A stretch of DNA of 64,000 nucleotides from Chitinophaga pinensis (GCA_945901065.1 CAMDKI010000002.1:248001-312000); one strand, 5' to 3'. Counted from the stretch's first letter, positions 1 to 8,775 are shown. Notes: a model not told the origin generated them from the letters alone. Made by a program: numbers and translations.

Positions 1-3000
1 TGTACAGCTACGACCTCACAATCGGTTACAGCACAAAACAAGCCAACCGCAGCCTTTACTGCACCGGCGTTTTGCGCTGGCACCAGCAGTACATTTACCA
101 ACAACGCTACTGGCGCCACCGCTTATGCTTGGAGTTTTGGCAATGGCAATACTTCCACGGCAAATGCCCCTGCAAACACCTATGCCTTAGGTGGCAGCTA
201 TACAGTTACGCTGATAGCTACAAATGCTGCCGGCTGTGCCGATACCGCTACGCAAACCGTGCTAGTGAACGCTAACCCTGTACCCAACTTCAGCGTAAGT
301 GGCGACACCTTGGCATGTACCAACCTCAACGAGATATACACTACCAGCATCGGCGGTGGCAATACCATCACTTGGGCACTATCAGGTGGCGGCACTATTA
401 CTAGTGGACAAGGTACCAACAACATTAACGTTGATTGGGACACTGCCGGAACGTACTTTGTAAAAGTAACAGCAACTGGCACAGCAGGTTGCACCACCAG
501 CGACTCATTAGAAGTGGTGGTTAACAATGTGATTAATGTAGCCATACCCACCAACACCAATGCTTGTGCAGGTGAAATAACGCAGTTTACCGCAAACACT
601 CCAGCCACTGGCGGTCCTTACACGTTCCTTTGGAACTTTGGCGATGGCGCCATTAGCACCGACGAGAATCCAACCCACATATTTAACCCTGCGGGCACAT
701 ACTCAGTTACGTTGGCGATAACCAGCCCTAGCAACTGCATTGGCACTAGCACCAACAATGTGGTTGTGCCTGCTAAACCAGTAGCTAGTTTTGTAGCTAC
801 TCCGGCTTGCCCAGGTGGCAATGTAACCTTTACCAACACCTCTACTAACGCAACTAGCTACGAATGGAGCTTTGGCGATGGTACTACCAGCATTTTGGCC
901 AACCCAACACACGCCTACATCGTAGCGGGTACTTATACGGTTACCCTTCGCGCCATTTCTACTGCCAATTGCGATGCCGTTATTACCCAAAGCGTAACCG
1001 TGAGCCCGCGCCCGGTGGTTGAGTTTACTGCTACCAATGCTTGCCCCGATAGCTTGGTAACCTTTACCAACCTTAGCACAGTGGCTAGTGGCACTATCAC
1101 TACTTATAGCTGGAACTTTGGCGATGGAAGCACCAGTGCAGCTGCCAACCCAACCCATGCTTACACCGCGCCCGGTACTTACCAGGTAACATTGGTTGCC
1201 ACCAGCAACATTGGCTGCCAAGACAGTATAAAGCACAGCGTGACCATTTATAACAGGCCTTTTGCCGGATTCAATGCAAACAATGTTTGCGATGGCGAAA
1301 CCGTAGTTTTTACTAACATTAGCAGCATAGGCACTGGCACTTTGAGCTTTGTTTGGGGCTTTGGCGATGGAAGCACCAGCACCAACATTAACCCAACACA
1401 CTTATACCTAGCCGCTGGCACGTATAACGTAACGCTTACCGCTACCAGCGATAATGGCTGTTCTCGCACTATTACCAAGCCGGTGATTGTTAATGCCACA
1501 CCAACTGCTAGCTTTACAGCTTCTGCTACCACTATTTGCTTTGGCGATACCATTACCTTTACCAATACTTCGACCACAGGTACCAATGTGGTTTATAACT
1601 GGGACTTTGGCGATGGCAACTTTAGCAACTTTGTAACCGATACCCAATACGTATATGCAGCGGCAGGTAACTATACCGTTACGCTTGAGGCAATTGATAC
1701 CATAACCTTCTGTGCAACGGTTACTACTTTGAATATCACAGTGCACGAAGAACCCGTTGCAGGATTTACTCTTGCCAATGTATGTGATGGCACCTCAGTA
1801 ACCTTTACCAATACCAGCACCATACCAACTGGTACTTTGAGCTACTTATGGAACTTTGGTGATGGCGCAACCAGCACAAACATAAACCCTACCCATTTGT
1901 ATAGCGGCCCAGGTACTTACAGTGTATTGCTTACAGCCACTAGCAACAATGGCTGCGTTGATACTCTTACGCAACAGGTAACCGTTCACCCAGAGCCAGT
2001 TGCTGACTTTACGCTGAGCAATACCACCGCTTGCGATAGGGATACCGTAACGATGACCAACAACTCGATAGTTGTTGGAACCGATATACTTTACACGTGG
2101 ACTTTTGGCGACGGAAACACCAGCAACGATGTAAGCCCTGCTTACGTATATGGTGCGCCAGGTAGTTACAGCGTGGTACTTACCGTAACCGATACTGTAA
2201 CTGGTTGCACGGATGTAGCGAGCGATACGGTCACTATTTTCCACCGCGCAGTGCCGGCCTTTACTACCGCCGATGTTTGCTTAGGCGCTGCTGCAAGTTT
2301 CACTAACGGCACCACCATTGGGGTAGGCACAGTAAGCTACTTCTGGGATTTTGGCGATAGCACTTTCAGCACGGACATTAATCCAACCCACATTTACGAT
2401 AGCATCGGTATCAAAACCATTACTTTGATAGTAACTACTAACAATGGTTGTACCGATACCGTAACCCGTACCTTGATTGTAAGCCCATTGCCTGAAACCG
2501 ACTTCTCGGTAGGGCCTACTTGCTTTGGAAACCCGACCGACTTTACCAACCTTACTACCATTGTATTTGGCACTACCACTTACCTATGGAACTTTGGCGA
2601 TGGAGTAACCGATACTGCTGCTAACCCAAGCCACACCTACACGGTGCTTGGCAACTATACCGTTACCCTTACCACAACCAGCGATGCCGGTTGTGTTGAT
2701 GTGGTCAGCAAAGTAATTACCGTTCACCCGAACCCAACAGCTAGCTTCACTGCTACAAATGTTTGTGAAGATGATGCCGTGGTGTTCGATAACAACTCCA
2801 CCATACCTTACGGAACCCTAACCAGCTTCTGGGATTTTGGCGATACGTTTACTTCTATTGACCAAAACCCAACCTATACTTACACTGGCTTCGGCACCTT
2901 CACCGTTACTTTGGTGAGCACCAGCAATAATGGCTGCGCCGATACCACCACAAGGGCCATTACCGTTTATCCTAAGCCTATTGTGGCTTTCGATGTGGAG

Positions 3001-3936
3001 GATGTTTGCATAGGCGAGTTAGTAGTGTTTGACAACATCTCGGCAGTGCCAAACAACGGCACCATTGCCGATTTGAGGTGGTTCTTTGGCGATGGCTCAG
3101 TATCATTAGAAGTAAGCCCTAGCCACTTGTATGCTGCTCCTGGCATTTATGAGCCATACTTGGTAGTAACCTCAACCCAAGGCTGTACCGATACCCTTAG
3201 AAAGACGGTTGTAGTGCACGAGTTGCCACCTGCCACTATTCAAGCACTTGGCCCATTGGCCTTCTGTGATGGCGGTAGCGTTGATTTGAGAGCCCCTGCT
3301 GGCCAAGCTGGATACGAGTGGAGTACGGGCGAAACTACCCAAACCATAACTGTTACCACTTCGGGTACTTACTATGTTACGGTTACTAGCACTTTCAACT
3401 GTACCAATACCGATAGCATTGAGGTAATTGTATGGCCATTGCCGATTGCGAATGCCGGAAACGACACAACCATAAGCAAAGGCTATACCGCGCAACTAAA
3501 CGGTAGCGGTGGTGCCGACTATGAGTGGACACCGATTGAAAGCTTGAGCAACCCTAGCATAGCCAACCCTGTAGCCAAGCCTTTGGGAACTACCACTTAT
3601 ACCCTATTGGTAACTGATACCAATGGTTGCCAAGACACGGACGAGGTTACGGTATTTGTAAACGAAGACTATCTGGTACAAGCTACCAACACGCTTACCC
3701 CTAACGGTGATGGCAAGAACGACTTCTGGTACATCATTAATATTGAAACATACCCCGATGTGGAGGTGCTGATATTTGATAGATGGGGAACCGAGGTGTA
3801 TACCAGCAAAGCATACAACAACGATTGGGGAGGTACTTATAAGGACAATAAGCTACCGGAAGGAACGTACTATTATGTTATCCGCTTTGAAGGCTCAGAC
3901 CGCCTATACAAAGGAGCTGTAAATATTCTTCGCTAA
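1..3936 (+). CDS. PKD-repeat adhesin with T9SS type B C-terminal domain (5' end cut off)
   Basis: The frame is open from base 1, so the gene starts upstream of the window; the track start at 259 is internal. About 1,311 residues are visible. Twelve PKD modules can be counted from the W-x-FGDG-type core (for example WNFGDG), each followed by NPTHxY and GTYxVTL and spaced about 80 residues apart. One non-PKD Ig-like segment lies near the start, and two Ig-like segments (YEWSTGE, YEWTP) precede the end. The last ~90 residues (TPNGDGKND, FDRWG, ending in KGAVNILR) match the gliding-motility-associated CTD (CHU_C/TIGR04131), the type B signal for T9SS export. This predicts a cell-surface or released adhesin of the SprB kind. 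A PorP/SprF gene follows after 20 nt, the usual pairing for type B cargo. The ligand is unknown. Confidence 0.92.
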   Translation, partial: CTATTSQSVTAQNKPTAAFTAPAFCAGTSSTFTNNATGATAYAWSFGNGNTSTANAPANTYALGGSYTVTLIATNAAGCADTATQTVLVNANPVPNFSVSGDTLACTNLNEIYTTSIGGGNTITWALSGGGTITSGQGTNNINVDWDTAGTYFVKVTATGTAGCTTSDSLEVVVNNVINVAIPTNTNACAGEITQFTANTPATGGPYTFLWNFGDGAISTDENPTHIFNPAGTYSVTLAITSPSNCIGTSTNNVVVPAKPVASFVATPACPGGNVTFTNTSTNATSYEWSFGDGTTSILANPTHAYIVAGTYTVTLRAISTANCDAVITQSVTVSPRPVVEFTATNACPDSLVTFTNLSTVASGTITTYSWNFGDGSTSAAANPTHAYTAPGTYQVTLVATSNIGCQDSIKHSVTIYNRPFAGFNANNVCDGETVVFTNISSIGTGTLSFVWGFGDGSTSTNINPTHLYLAAGTYNVTLTATSDNGCSRTITKPVIVNATPTASFTASATTICFGDTITFTNTSTTGTNVVYNWDFGDGNFSNFVTDTQYVYAAAGNYTVTLEAIDTITFCATVTTLNITVHEEPVAGFTLANVCDGTSVTFTNTSTIPTGTLSYLWNFGDGATSTNINPTHLYSGPGTYSVLLTATSNNGCVDTLTQQVTVHPEPVADFTLSNTTACDRDTVTMTNNSIVVGTDILYTWTFGDGNTSNDVSPAYVYGAPGSYSVVLTVTDTVTGCTDVASDTVTIFHRAVPAFTTADVCLGAAASFTNGTTIGVGTVSYFWDFGDSTFSTDINPTHIYDSIGIKTITLIVTTNNGCTDTVTRTLIVSPLPETDFSVGPTCFGNPTDFTNLTTIVFGTTTYLWNFGDGVTDTAANPSHTYTVLGNYTVTLTTTSDAGCVDVVSKVITVHPNPTASFTATNVCEDDAVVFDNNSTIPYGTLTSFWDFGDTFTSIDQNPTYTYTGFGTFTVTLVSTSNNGCADTTTRAITVYPKPIVAFDVEDVCIGELVVFDNISAVPNNGTIADLRWFFGDGSVSLEVSPSHLYAAPGIYEPYLVVTSTQGCTDTLRKTVVVHELPPATIQALGPLAFCDGGSVDLRAPAGQAGYEWSTGETTQTITVTTSGTYYVTVTSTFNCTNTDSIEVIVWPLPIANAGNDTTISKGYTAQLNGSGGADYEWTPIESLSNPSIANPVAKPLGTTTYTLLVTDTNGCQDTDEVTVFVNEDYLVQATNTLTPNGDGKNDFWYIINIETYPDVEVLIFDRWGTEVYTSKAYNNDWGGTYKDNKLPEGTYYYVIRFEGSDRLYKGAVNILR

Positions 3937-3956
3937 ACCACTGAAACGGACTAACC

Positions 3957-5465
3957 ATGAAAAAGCTAATCATCATCATAGCATTTGCCGCGGCCGCTTT
4001 CACAGGCTTACAGGCTCAACAAATACCTTTGTATTCGCAATACTGGTATCACCCATTTTTATACAACCCCGCGCTTACCGGTTCAACAGGTTCGCCTCAG
4101 TTGTTCTTTATCTATCGCAGGCAGTGGGCAGGCTTTGATCAAGCACCTGAAACCAGGGCAGCAACCTTTGACATGCCCGTAATGAGCAACAAAGCAGGCT
4201 TTGGCGGTTATGTGTACAACGACCAAAGCAGCATTTTCCGTCGTTGGGGAGGCAGTTTTTCTTATGCTTACCACATCAATTTTGCCGAGAACCATCGTCT
4301 TTCATTAGGATTATCGGCAGGTGCACAATCAGTGCGCATTAATTACAACGACGTATTTGTGCTTGACCCTACGGATGAATTGATAACCAATGGCATACAG
4401 CGCAACGCATACTTCGAGGCTGGTTTCGGTGTTAATTACATGCTGAAAGACTGGAGCTTGGGCTTATCCGTTCCTAGTTTGTTTGGCACCGATTTGAGTT
4501 ATCTTAGCCAAAACGGCAGAACCGGCTACGAAACCGCTCGCCACTATGTAGCCCAAACGAGTTACAAGTTACGTTTGGCACAGGATAAGTTTACCATACA
4601 GCCAACCGTTATGTTCCGTACTACCGAGGCCATTAACTTCCAATTGGACGCTGGTGCCTCGTTTATGTACAAAGACTGGGTTTGGATTAACGGTATGTAC
4701 CGTTACGACTATGCCGTATCCGTTGGCGGTGGTTTCAAAGTGCACAACATGATTACTGTTGGCTATTCTTACGATTTGCCCATCAATAACCTAAATGGCT
4801 ATACTACTGGCAGCCATGAAATTTTATTGGGTATTACTTTCGGTAAGAAGAAGAAAGGTGAAGAAACTGATAACCAAGAATTGGTTGACAAACTTGCTGA
4901 GGTTACCGCCAAAAACGACAGCATCCTTAGCGAGTTATTAGGCAAAGTGGATTCGCTTGGCGGCGAAGTGGATTCATTGAAAGGATTGCTTGCTAATGGC
5001 CTTGAAGTGGAAGGAGACGGAGCAGGCACCGCGGCAGACCAAGCAGAATTGGATAGCTTGAACAAGCGTGTTACCGACCTAGAACAACAACTGCAGAACA
5101 AGCTTGACTCGCTGCAAAAACAAGTGAATAAAACTTCAGACATAGTAGACGACCAAAATGAAGAACGCACACGTATTGTTGACGAAAACGACTTGGAGTA
5201 CAAGCGTGGCGCTGAATTAGGTAACTACTTCATGGTAGTAGGTTCGTTCCGTATTGAGCAGAACTCCTATAACTTCCAAGAACAGCTTACTAAAGAAGGA
5301 TTTAAAGCAGGTGTGGTTTACGACAAGAAACGAAAATGGTTTTACGTTTACCTATCGCAGCCAGACAACTGGGAGAAAGGCTTAGAGCAATTATTTAAGC
5401 TCCGAGAAGAGAACGAGCGTTTCAATAAAGCGTGGATTCACATCATGGAAAAATCTTTCAGATAG
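3957..5465 (+). CDS. PorP/SprF-family T9SS outer-membrane protein with coiled coil and SPOR-like tail
   Basis: The signal peptide MKKLIIIIAFAAAAFTGLQAQ is followed by the family opening (IPLYSQYWYHPFLYNPALTG) and a PorP/SprF barrel to about residue 300. Family members usually stop there at ~300-340 aa. This one continues with a charged stretch (KKKKGEE), a heptad-rich coiled coil (~310-405, e.g. LDSLNKRVTDLEQQL) and a C-terminal ~85-residue module (YFMVVGSFRIEQNSYNFQEQL...WFYVYLSQPDN) that resembles a SPOR peptidoglycan-binding domain. SprF-like proteins are needed for secretion and surface attachment of type B CTD adhesins, so the 20-nt linkage to the upstream adhesin suggests a dedicated partner. 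The tail would lie in the periplasm and may tie the barrel to the cell wall. The barrel call is firm; the SPOR call rests on pattern only. Confidence 0.88.
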   Translation: MKKLIIIIAFAAAAFTGLQAQQIPLYSQYWYHPFLYNPALTGSTGSPQLFFIYRRQWAGFDQAPETRAATFDMPVMSNKAGFGGYVYNDQSSIFRRWGGSFSYAYHINFAENHRLSLGLSAGAQSVRINYNDVFVLDPTDELITNGIQRNAYFEAGFGVNYMLKDWSLGLSVPSLFGTDLSYLSQNGRTGYETARHYVAQTSYKLRLAQDKFTIQPTVMFRTTEAINFQLDAGASFMYKDWVWINGMYRYDYAVSVGGGFKVHNMITVGYSYDLPINNLNGYTTGSHEILLGITFGKKKKGEETDNQELVDKLAEVTAKNDSILSELLGKVDSLGGEVDSLKGLLANGLEVEGDGAGTAADQAELDSLNKRVTDLEQQLQNKLDSLQKQVNKTSDIVDDQNEERTRIVDENDLEYKRGAELGNYFMVVGSFRIEQNSYNFQEQLTKEGFKAGVVYDKKRKWFYVYLSQPDNWEKGLEQLFKLREENERFNKAWIHIMEKSFR

Positions 5466-5515
5466 TTTTAGCGTGAAAAGCAACTAGCTAAGTATAGCAT
5501 AACCGATTGTATAGC

Positions 5516-5546
5516 TGGGCCGCTCGAAAGGGTGGCCCACTTTTTT
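5516..5546 (+). terminator. Intrinsic-type terminator after the adhesin-PorP unit
   Basis: A 10-bp stem (TGGGCCGCTC / GGGTGGCCCA, two G-U pairs) closes a GAAA tetraloop and is followed by CTTTTTT. It lies 50 nt after the PorP stop codon. Confidence 0.75.
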
Positions 5547-5606
5547 AATGTCTTGTTGCTCTCTGACGAAATGTTAGGGAGCCCATCACCAATCGCCCTA
5601 ATTCAT

Positions 5607-5614
5607 TAACTTAG
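5607..5614 (+). promoter_or_regulatory. TAnnTTTG-like -7 box next to the start codon
   Basis: TAACTTAG matches seven of eight positions of the Bacteroidota -7 element TAnnTTTG. It is followed by CCAAT and the ATG at 5620, leaving almost no leader. Confidence 0.35.
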
Positions 5615-5619
5615 CCAAT

Positions 5620-7083
5620 ATGAAAGCTGATTTTCAAGTTGGTATTATCGGTGCAGGTTTTGGTGGCTTGGTGGCTGCCTTGCGCTTGCAAAAGGAAAAC
5701 CGCAACTCTTTTGTGATATTTGAAAGGGCTAGCGAAGTAGGCGGCACTTGGCGTGATAATGTTTATCCTGGCTGTGCTTGCGATGTACCTTCACACCTAT
5801 ACTCTTTTGCCGACGAATTGAATCCCAACTGGAGCCGTGCATTTAGCAAGCAACCCGAGATATTGGAGTATATTAAGCTTGTAGCTGAAAAACACAACCT
5901 TCGCAACAAAATCCGCTTCAACACCGATATTGTTGGCCTAAAATTTATTGAAGAACACGGCCTATGGGAAATAACCGACCAACACGGTATCATCACCCAA
6001 GTGAAGTTGGTTATTTCGGCCACGGGGCCGCTAAATAGGCCCAACACGCCAAAATTCGAAGGCATGGAGCTTTTCCAAGGCAAAGTTTTTCATAGTGCCG
6101 AATGGGACAAAAACTACGACCTGAATGGTAAACGGGTGGCCGTTATTGGCACCGGTGCCAGCAGCATACAAATAGTGCCCAACATTGCGCCTATAGTGGG
6201 GCAACTGACCGTTTTTCAGCGTACGGCAGCTTGGGTGCAAATGCGCCCCGACCATGCTTTCTCAGGCTTTGCAAAAGGGCTGTTCAAGACAGCCCCTGCC
6301 ATTAACAAGTTATATCGAGAGATGATCTACTGGCGAAATGAGTTTTTCGGGAAAGCTTTTGTGGGCAACGAAACCATTAATCGCATTGGGTCAAAACTAT
6401 CGCTTAGGCATTTGAGCAAGCAAGTAAGCGACCCCGAAACCCGCAGAAAGCTAACACCTAACTATAAAATGGGTTGTAAGCGAGTGTTGGTAAGCAACGA
6501 CTACTACCCTGCGTTCAATAGGCTAAATGTAACCCTCGAAACCACCAGCATACAAGAATGGAATGCTAAAGGCATAATAACCGCCGATGGCAGACAACAT
6601 GACTTTGATGCCATAGTGCTGGCTACAGGCTTTGTGGCTGCCGAAATTGAGCTGTACACCACCATTTCGGGCCTAAACAACCGTGACTTGCTGAGCGAAT
6701 GGCGCCAAACTGGCGCACAGGCGTACCGTGGCACCACGGTCTCTGGGTTCCCGAACCTAGCCTTTATTCTGGGGCCCAATACCGGGCTAGGCCATAACTC
6801 AGTAGTGCACATGATGGAAAGCCAGATGAACTACCTAGTAGATTATCTAAAACTTTTAGAGAACCAGGGACCCAATGGCTACTTGGATGTTAAAGCCGAT
6901 GTGCAGGCAAAGCATAACCAACAACTGCAAACCCAATTTGAAGGCACCGTTTGGCAATCGGGGTGCCAAAGTTGGTACTTAAACCGTGAAGGCAAAAACA
7001 CCACACTATACCCGCGGCTAACCGCGCAGTTTAGGAAGGAGCTAAGGCATTTGGATGAGGGTGCGTATGAGTTGGTGGGTTAA
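5620..7083 (+). CDS. Flavin-containing monooxygenase, Baeyer-Villiger type
   Basis: The 487-aa protein has an N-terminal FAD dinucleotide fold (IGAGFGG at residues ~9-15), a Baeyer-Villiger-like fingerprint F-x-G-x-x-x-HSAEWD (~147-158), a second nucleotide fold for NADPH (GTGASS, ~175-180) and a late ATGF motif. Enzymes of this class use NADPH and O2 to insert oxygen into ketones or to oxidise soft heteroatoms in the cytoplasm. The substrate cannot be read from sequence. The ATG at 5620 opens directly into the FAD motif. The gene stands alone between an upstream terminator and a convergent S4 gene, so context gives no pathway. The class is sure; Baeyer-Villiger versus generic FMO is less so. 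Confidence 0.87.
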   Translation: MKADFQVGIIGAGFGGLVAALRLQKENRNSFVIFERASEVGGTWRDNVYPGCACDVPSHLYSFADELNPNWSRAFSKQPEILEYIKLVAEKHNLRNKIRFNTDIVGLKFIEEHGLWEITDQHGIITQVKLVISATGPLNRPNTPKFEGMELFQGKVFHSAEWDKNYDLNGKRVAVIGTGASSIQIVPNIAPIVGQLTVFQRTAAWVQMRPDHAFSGFAKGLFKTAPAINKLYREMIYWRNEFFGKAFVGNETINRIGSKLSLRHLSKQVSDPETRRKLTPNYKMGCKRVLVSNDYYPAFNRLNVTLETTSIQEWNAKGIITADGRQHDFDAIVLATGFVAAEIELYTTISGLNNRDLLSEWRQTGAQAYRGTTVSGFPNLAFILGPNTGLGHNSVVHMMESQMNYLVDYLKLLENQGPNGYLDVKADVQAKHNQQLQTQFEGTVWQSGCQSWYLNREGKNTTLYPRLTAQFRKELRHLDEGAYELVG

Positions 7084-7092
7084 GTGATTAGG

Positions 7093-7120
7093 TGCGATTT
7101 ACGAGGTACGAAATACGATT
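7093..7120 (+). repeat. Heptamer-phased array H1 (TACGANN units)
   Basis: Four adjoining 7-nt units: TGCGATT, TACGAGG, TACGAAA, TACGATT. It lies in the gap between convergent genes. Confidence 0.5.
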
Positions 7121-7131
7121 ACAATCTACCT

Positions 7132-7154
7132 CATTTTCAAATTAGCACATTTTC
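7132..7154 (-). repeat. Dispersed 23-bp repeat, octamer family (copy 1)
   Basis: The reverse complement, GAAAATGTGCTAATTTGAAA plus ATG, is identical over 23 bp to 16212-16234. The core unit is the octamer TTTGAAAA. Confidence 0.75.
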
Positions 7155-7171
7155 TCTCGTCTGAGACGAGA
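7155..7171. repeat. 17-bp perfect palindrome in a convergent gap
   Basis: TCTCGTCT-G-AGACGAGA has 8-bp arms around one central base. It directly follows the 23-bp repeat and lies 6 bp from the S4 gene stop. It could be a protein-binding site or a weak hairpin; there is no T-run. Confidence 0.5.
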
Positions 7172-7176
7172 CCTAT

Positions 7177-7557
7177 TCATTTGTCCTCTCCTCTTAGCTT
7201 ACCCATATCCCTGCGCTCTTTTTTGGTGGGGCGGCCTGCGCCGCGCTCGCGGGTTGGGAAACGGAACACCGAAGGCATGGCTGCAGTCTCGCGTTCCTCA
7301 GGTGGAGTTAGGTCTTCGTAGCAGAGTTGCGCTTCGGGTGCCCCTACCCTTTTATCTATTAGCTTAATTATCTTGTAAGTAAGGCGTTGCTGCTCTTTGT
7401 TGATGGTAAGGGTATCGCCCACTTTCAGGTCTTTGGCTGGCTTGATACTGTCGCCACTAAGTTTCACCTTTCCAGCATTGCAAGCATCGCTTGCTAGGCC
7501 CCGTGTTTTAAACAGCCTTATTGCCCACAACCACTTATCAGCACGTACTTTTTCCAT
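7177..7557 (-). CDS. S4-domain RNA-binding protein, Hsp15 (HslR)-like
   Basis: The 126-aa product begins MEKVRADKWLWAIRLFKTRGLASDACNAGKVKLSG, the classic S4 fold of the Hsp15/RluS4 type. It has the conserved RADKWLWA-R opening, then VKPxxxLKVGDTLTI-like strands, and ends in a basic tail (RGAGRPTKKERRD). Hsp15 binds free 50S subunits carrying a stalled nascent chain, and that role is inferred here by family. The track start at 7575 is a GTG that adds six residues without homology; ATG 7557 fits the family. The gene converges with the flavin monooxygenase and has a heptamer array plus a small hairpin element just upstream. Confidence 0.85.
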   Translation of the reverse strand: MEKVRADKWLWAIRLFKTRGLASDACNAGKVKLSGDSIKPAKDLKVGDTLTINKEQQRLTYKIIKLIDKRVGAPEAQLCYEDLTPPEERETAAMPSVFRFPTRERGAGRPTKKERRDMGKLRGEDK

Positions 7558-7572
7558 TCCATTAAATTGTCT

Positions 7573-7597
7573 CACCCTGAGCGGAGTCGAATGGGTG
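7573..7597. repeat. CACCC...GGGTG hairpin element (CTGAGCGGAGTCGAA type)
   Basis: CACCC-TGAGCGGAGTCGAAT-GGGTG can fold on its 5-bp ends. The TTCGACTCCGCTCAGGGTG core looks like a short intergenic repeat I recall from many bacterial genomes. Only this one copy is visible here. Confidence 0.4.
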
Positions 7598-7625
7598 CGG
7601 TTGCGGGTTACGAGTTGCGAGTTAA
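7598..7625 (+). repeat. Heptamer-phased array H2 (GAGTTGC units)
   Basis: Four 7-nt units: CGGTTGC, GGGTTAC, GAGTTGC, GAGTTAA. The 19-bp core GGGTTACGAGTTGCGAGTT (7605-7623) recurs exactly at 43271-43289. Confidence 0.7.
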
Positions 7626-7665
7626 ATAAACAATTCAGAAACTAAAAAGTAAAACACCCTCTATA

Positions 7666-8046
7666 TTATTCCCCAATTGGTTCCCAAAGCTCAATGGCAT
7701 TGCCTTCTGGGTCGAGTATGTGCACAAACTTACCATAGTCGTAAGTCGCAATCTCATCAATTATCGTAACGCCTTCTTTCTTTAGCTCACCCACCAGCCA
7801 CTCCAGGTTCTCTACACGGTAGTTTACCATAAACTCTTTGGTGCTGGGTGCAAAATACTTGGTATCGGCAGCAAAAGGGCTCCACTGGCTTGAGCCTTTC
7901 TTGGTAGGGTCATCTAAATGCCTCCATTCGAACGTAGTGCCCCACTGGTTAGTATCGAAACCTAAATGCTCTCTATACCAATCTTTAATTTTATCAGGGT
8001 CGTGGCTTTTAAAAAAGATGCCACCAATGGCGGTTACACGTTTCAT
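7666..8046 (-). CDS. VOC-superfamily (glyoxalase/bleomycin-resistance-like) protein
   Basis: The 126-aa single-domain protein has the repeated beta-alpha-beta-beta-beta layout of the vicinal oxygen chelate fold. The first half is MKRVTAIGGIFFKSHDPDKIKDWYREHLGF and the second ends in YGKFVHILDPEGNAIELWEP, which carries the usual His and Glu metal-ligand positions near the C-terminus. Members bind a divalent metal and act as isomerases, dioxygenases or antibiotic-binding proteins, and nothing here tells which. Length and motifs are complete. The start is the ATG at 8046. The neighbours (S4 and DUF445 genes) give no functional hint, and octamer-phased repeats lie just upstream. Confidence 0.85.
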   Translation of the reverse strand: MKRVTAIGGIFFKSHDPDKIKDWYREHLGFDTNQWGTTFEWRHLDDPTKKGSSQWSPFAADTKYFAPSTKEFMVNYRVENLEWLVGELKKEGVTIIDEIATYDYGKFVHILDPEGNAIELWEPIGE

Positions 8047-8055
8047 AGTTAGTTG

Positions 8056-8159
8056 TGGGTTAATTGGTTGATTTGTTGATTAGTGAAAATAGGGAAAAAC
8101 ACCCACTTGTAACCGCCCCTCAACCTCATGAACAGTGAACCATTCAACTAGTAACCAAC
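8056..8159. repeat. Octamer-phased mirrored repeat H7
   Basis: The left arm (8056-8087) reads TGGGTTAA, TTGGTTGA, TTTGTTGA, TTAGTGAA. The reverse complement of the right arm (about 8120-8159) reads TTGGTTAC, TAGTTGAA, TGGTTCAC, TGTTCATG, AGGTTGAG. The arms are imperfect inverted copies with an 8-nt period. Confidence 0.45.
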
Positions 8160-8163
8160 AACG

Positions 8164-8775
8164 TTACATTTTGCTTACCCAAACCAATAAAACCTGTATA
8201 ACGCCAATAAGGAAACCTAGCACAGCGCCGATTAGCTCAATAAACTGGAACTCCTTTTTAAGGATTTCCATTATTAGTTTTTCTAAGGTGATTGGGGAAA
8301 GCAAGGAAACCTTTTGACGCACAATTTTCTCTACATCGAAGGAGCCTTCGAGGTTTTCCATGTATTTATCTATCACTACTGGGGTTACTGACTGTACTTC
8401 TTTCAAAAAATCGCCTTTCATTTTCAATCGGGCCTTTTTTCCCAAAAACATTGACATCATAGGATATTTGGCGGGAAAGGTCTCGTCTAAATACTGGTCA
8501 ACCTTGGCCTCAATGTTTTGGTTAATCGATTCAAGGTTCTTGGGGTCGTTTATGCGGTCTTTAAGGTCACTTACGTTCAATAACTCAGCAGCTACCATTT
8601 TACCAATTTTCTCGGCCATGGCATACTGGCGCTTTGGAAATACGCCTTGAATATCAAAAAAGAGAATGCGAATTTTCTTGCGCGGATGGAAGAGCATCTT
8701 TATGGCTACCCAGTTGGTAAACCAACCTATGGCACCGGCAATTACTGGTAATAAGATGTAAGATAACCACTCCAT
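8164..8775 (-). CDS. DUF445-family membrane protein
   Basis: The 203-aa protein starts MEWLSYILLPVIAGAIGWFTNWVAIKMLFHPRK, the signature opening of the DUF445 family (a membrane segment ending in WVAIKMLFxP). It ends with a second hydrophobic segment (IELIGAVLGFLIGVIQVLLVWV, ~177-198). The middle is mostly helical and charged. The likely topology is two membrane anchors around a soluble domain. DUF445 proteins have no settled function. The product is shorter than many members (~400 aa), matching the short Bacteroidota form. The start ATG 8775 is well placed, and no operon partner is evident on either side. Confidence 0.8.
   Translation of the reverse strand: MEWLSYILLPVIAGAIGWFTNWVAIKMLFHPRKKIRILFFDIQGVFPKRQYAMAEKIGKMVAAELLNVSDLKDRINDPKNLESINQNIEAKVDQYLDETFPAKYPMMSMFLGKKARLKMKGDFLKEVQSVTPVVIDKYMENLEGSFDVEKIVRQKVSLLSPITLEKLIMEILKKEFQFIELIGAVLGFLIGVIQVLLVWVSKM

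Noticed and set aside
259-261. Track start of the first adhesin at base 259
   Set aside because: The same frame is open to base 1 and encodes another PKD core (WSFGNG), so the gene is cut by the window edge.
703-1401. 232-aa minus-strand ORF inside the first adhesin, and similar long reverse ORFs to 2244
   Set aside because: Shadow of the repeat-rich coding strand; it contains no domain and the plus frame has clear PKD modules.
600-3400. Possible CRISPR-like spaced repeats in the adhesin
   Set aside because: The repeats are in coding phase, ~246 nt apart, and encode PKD modules.
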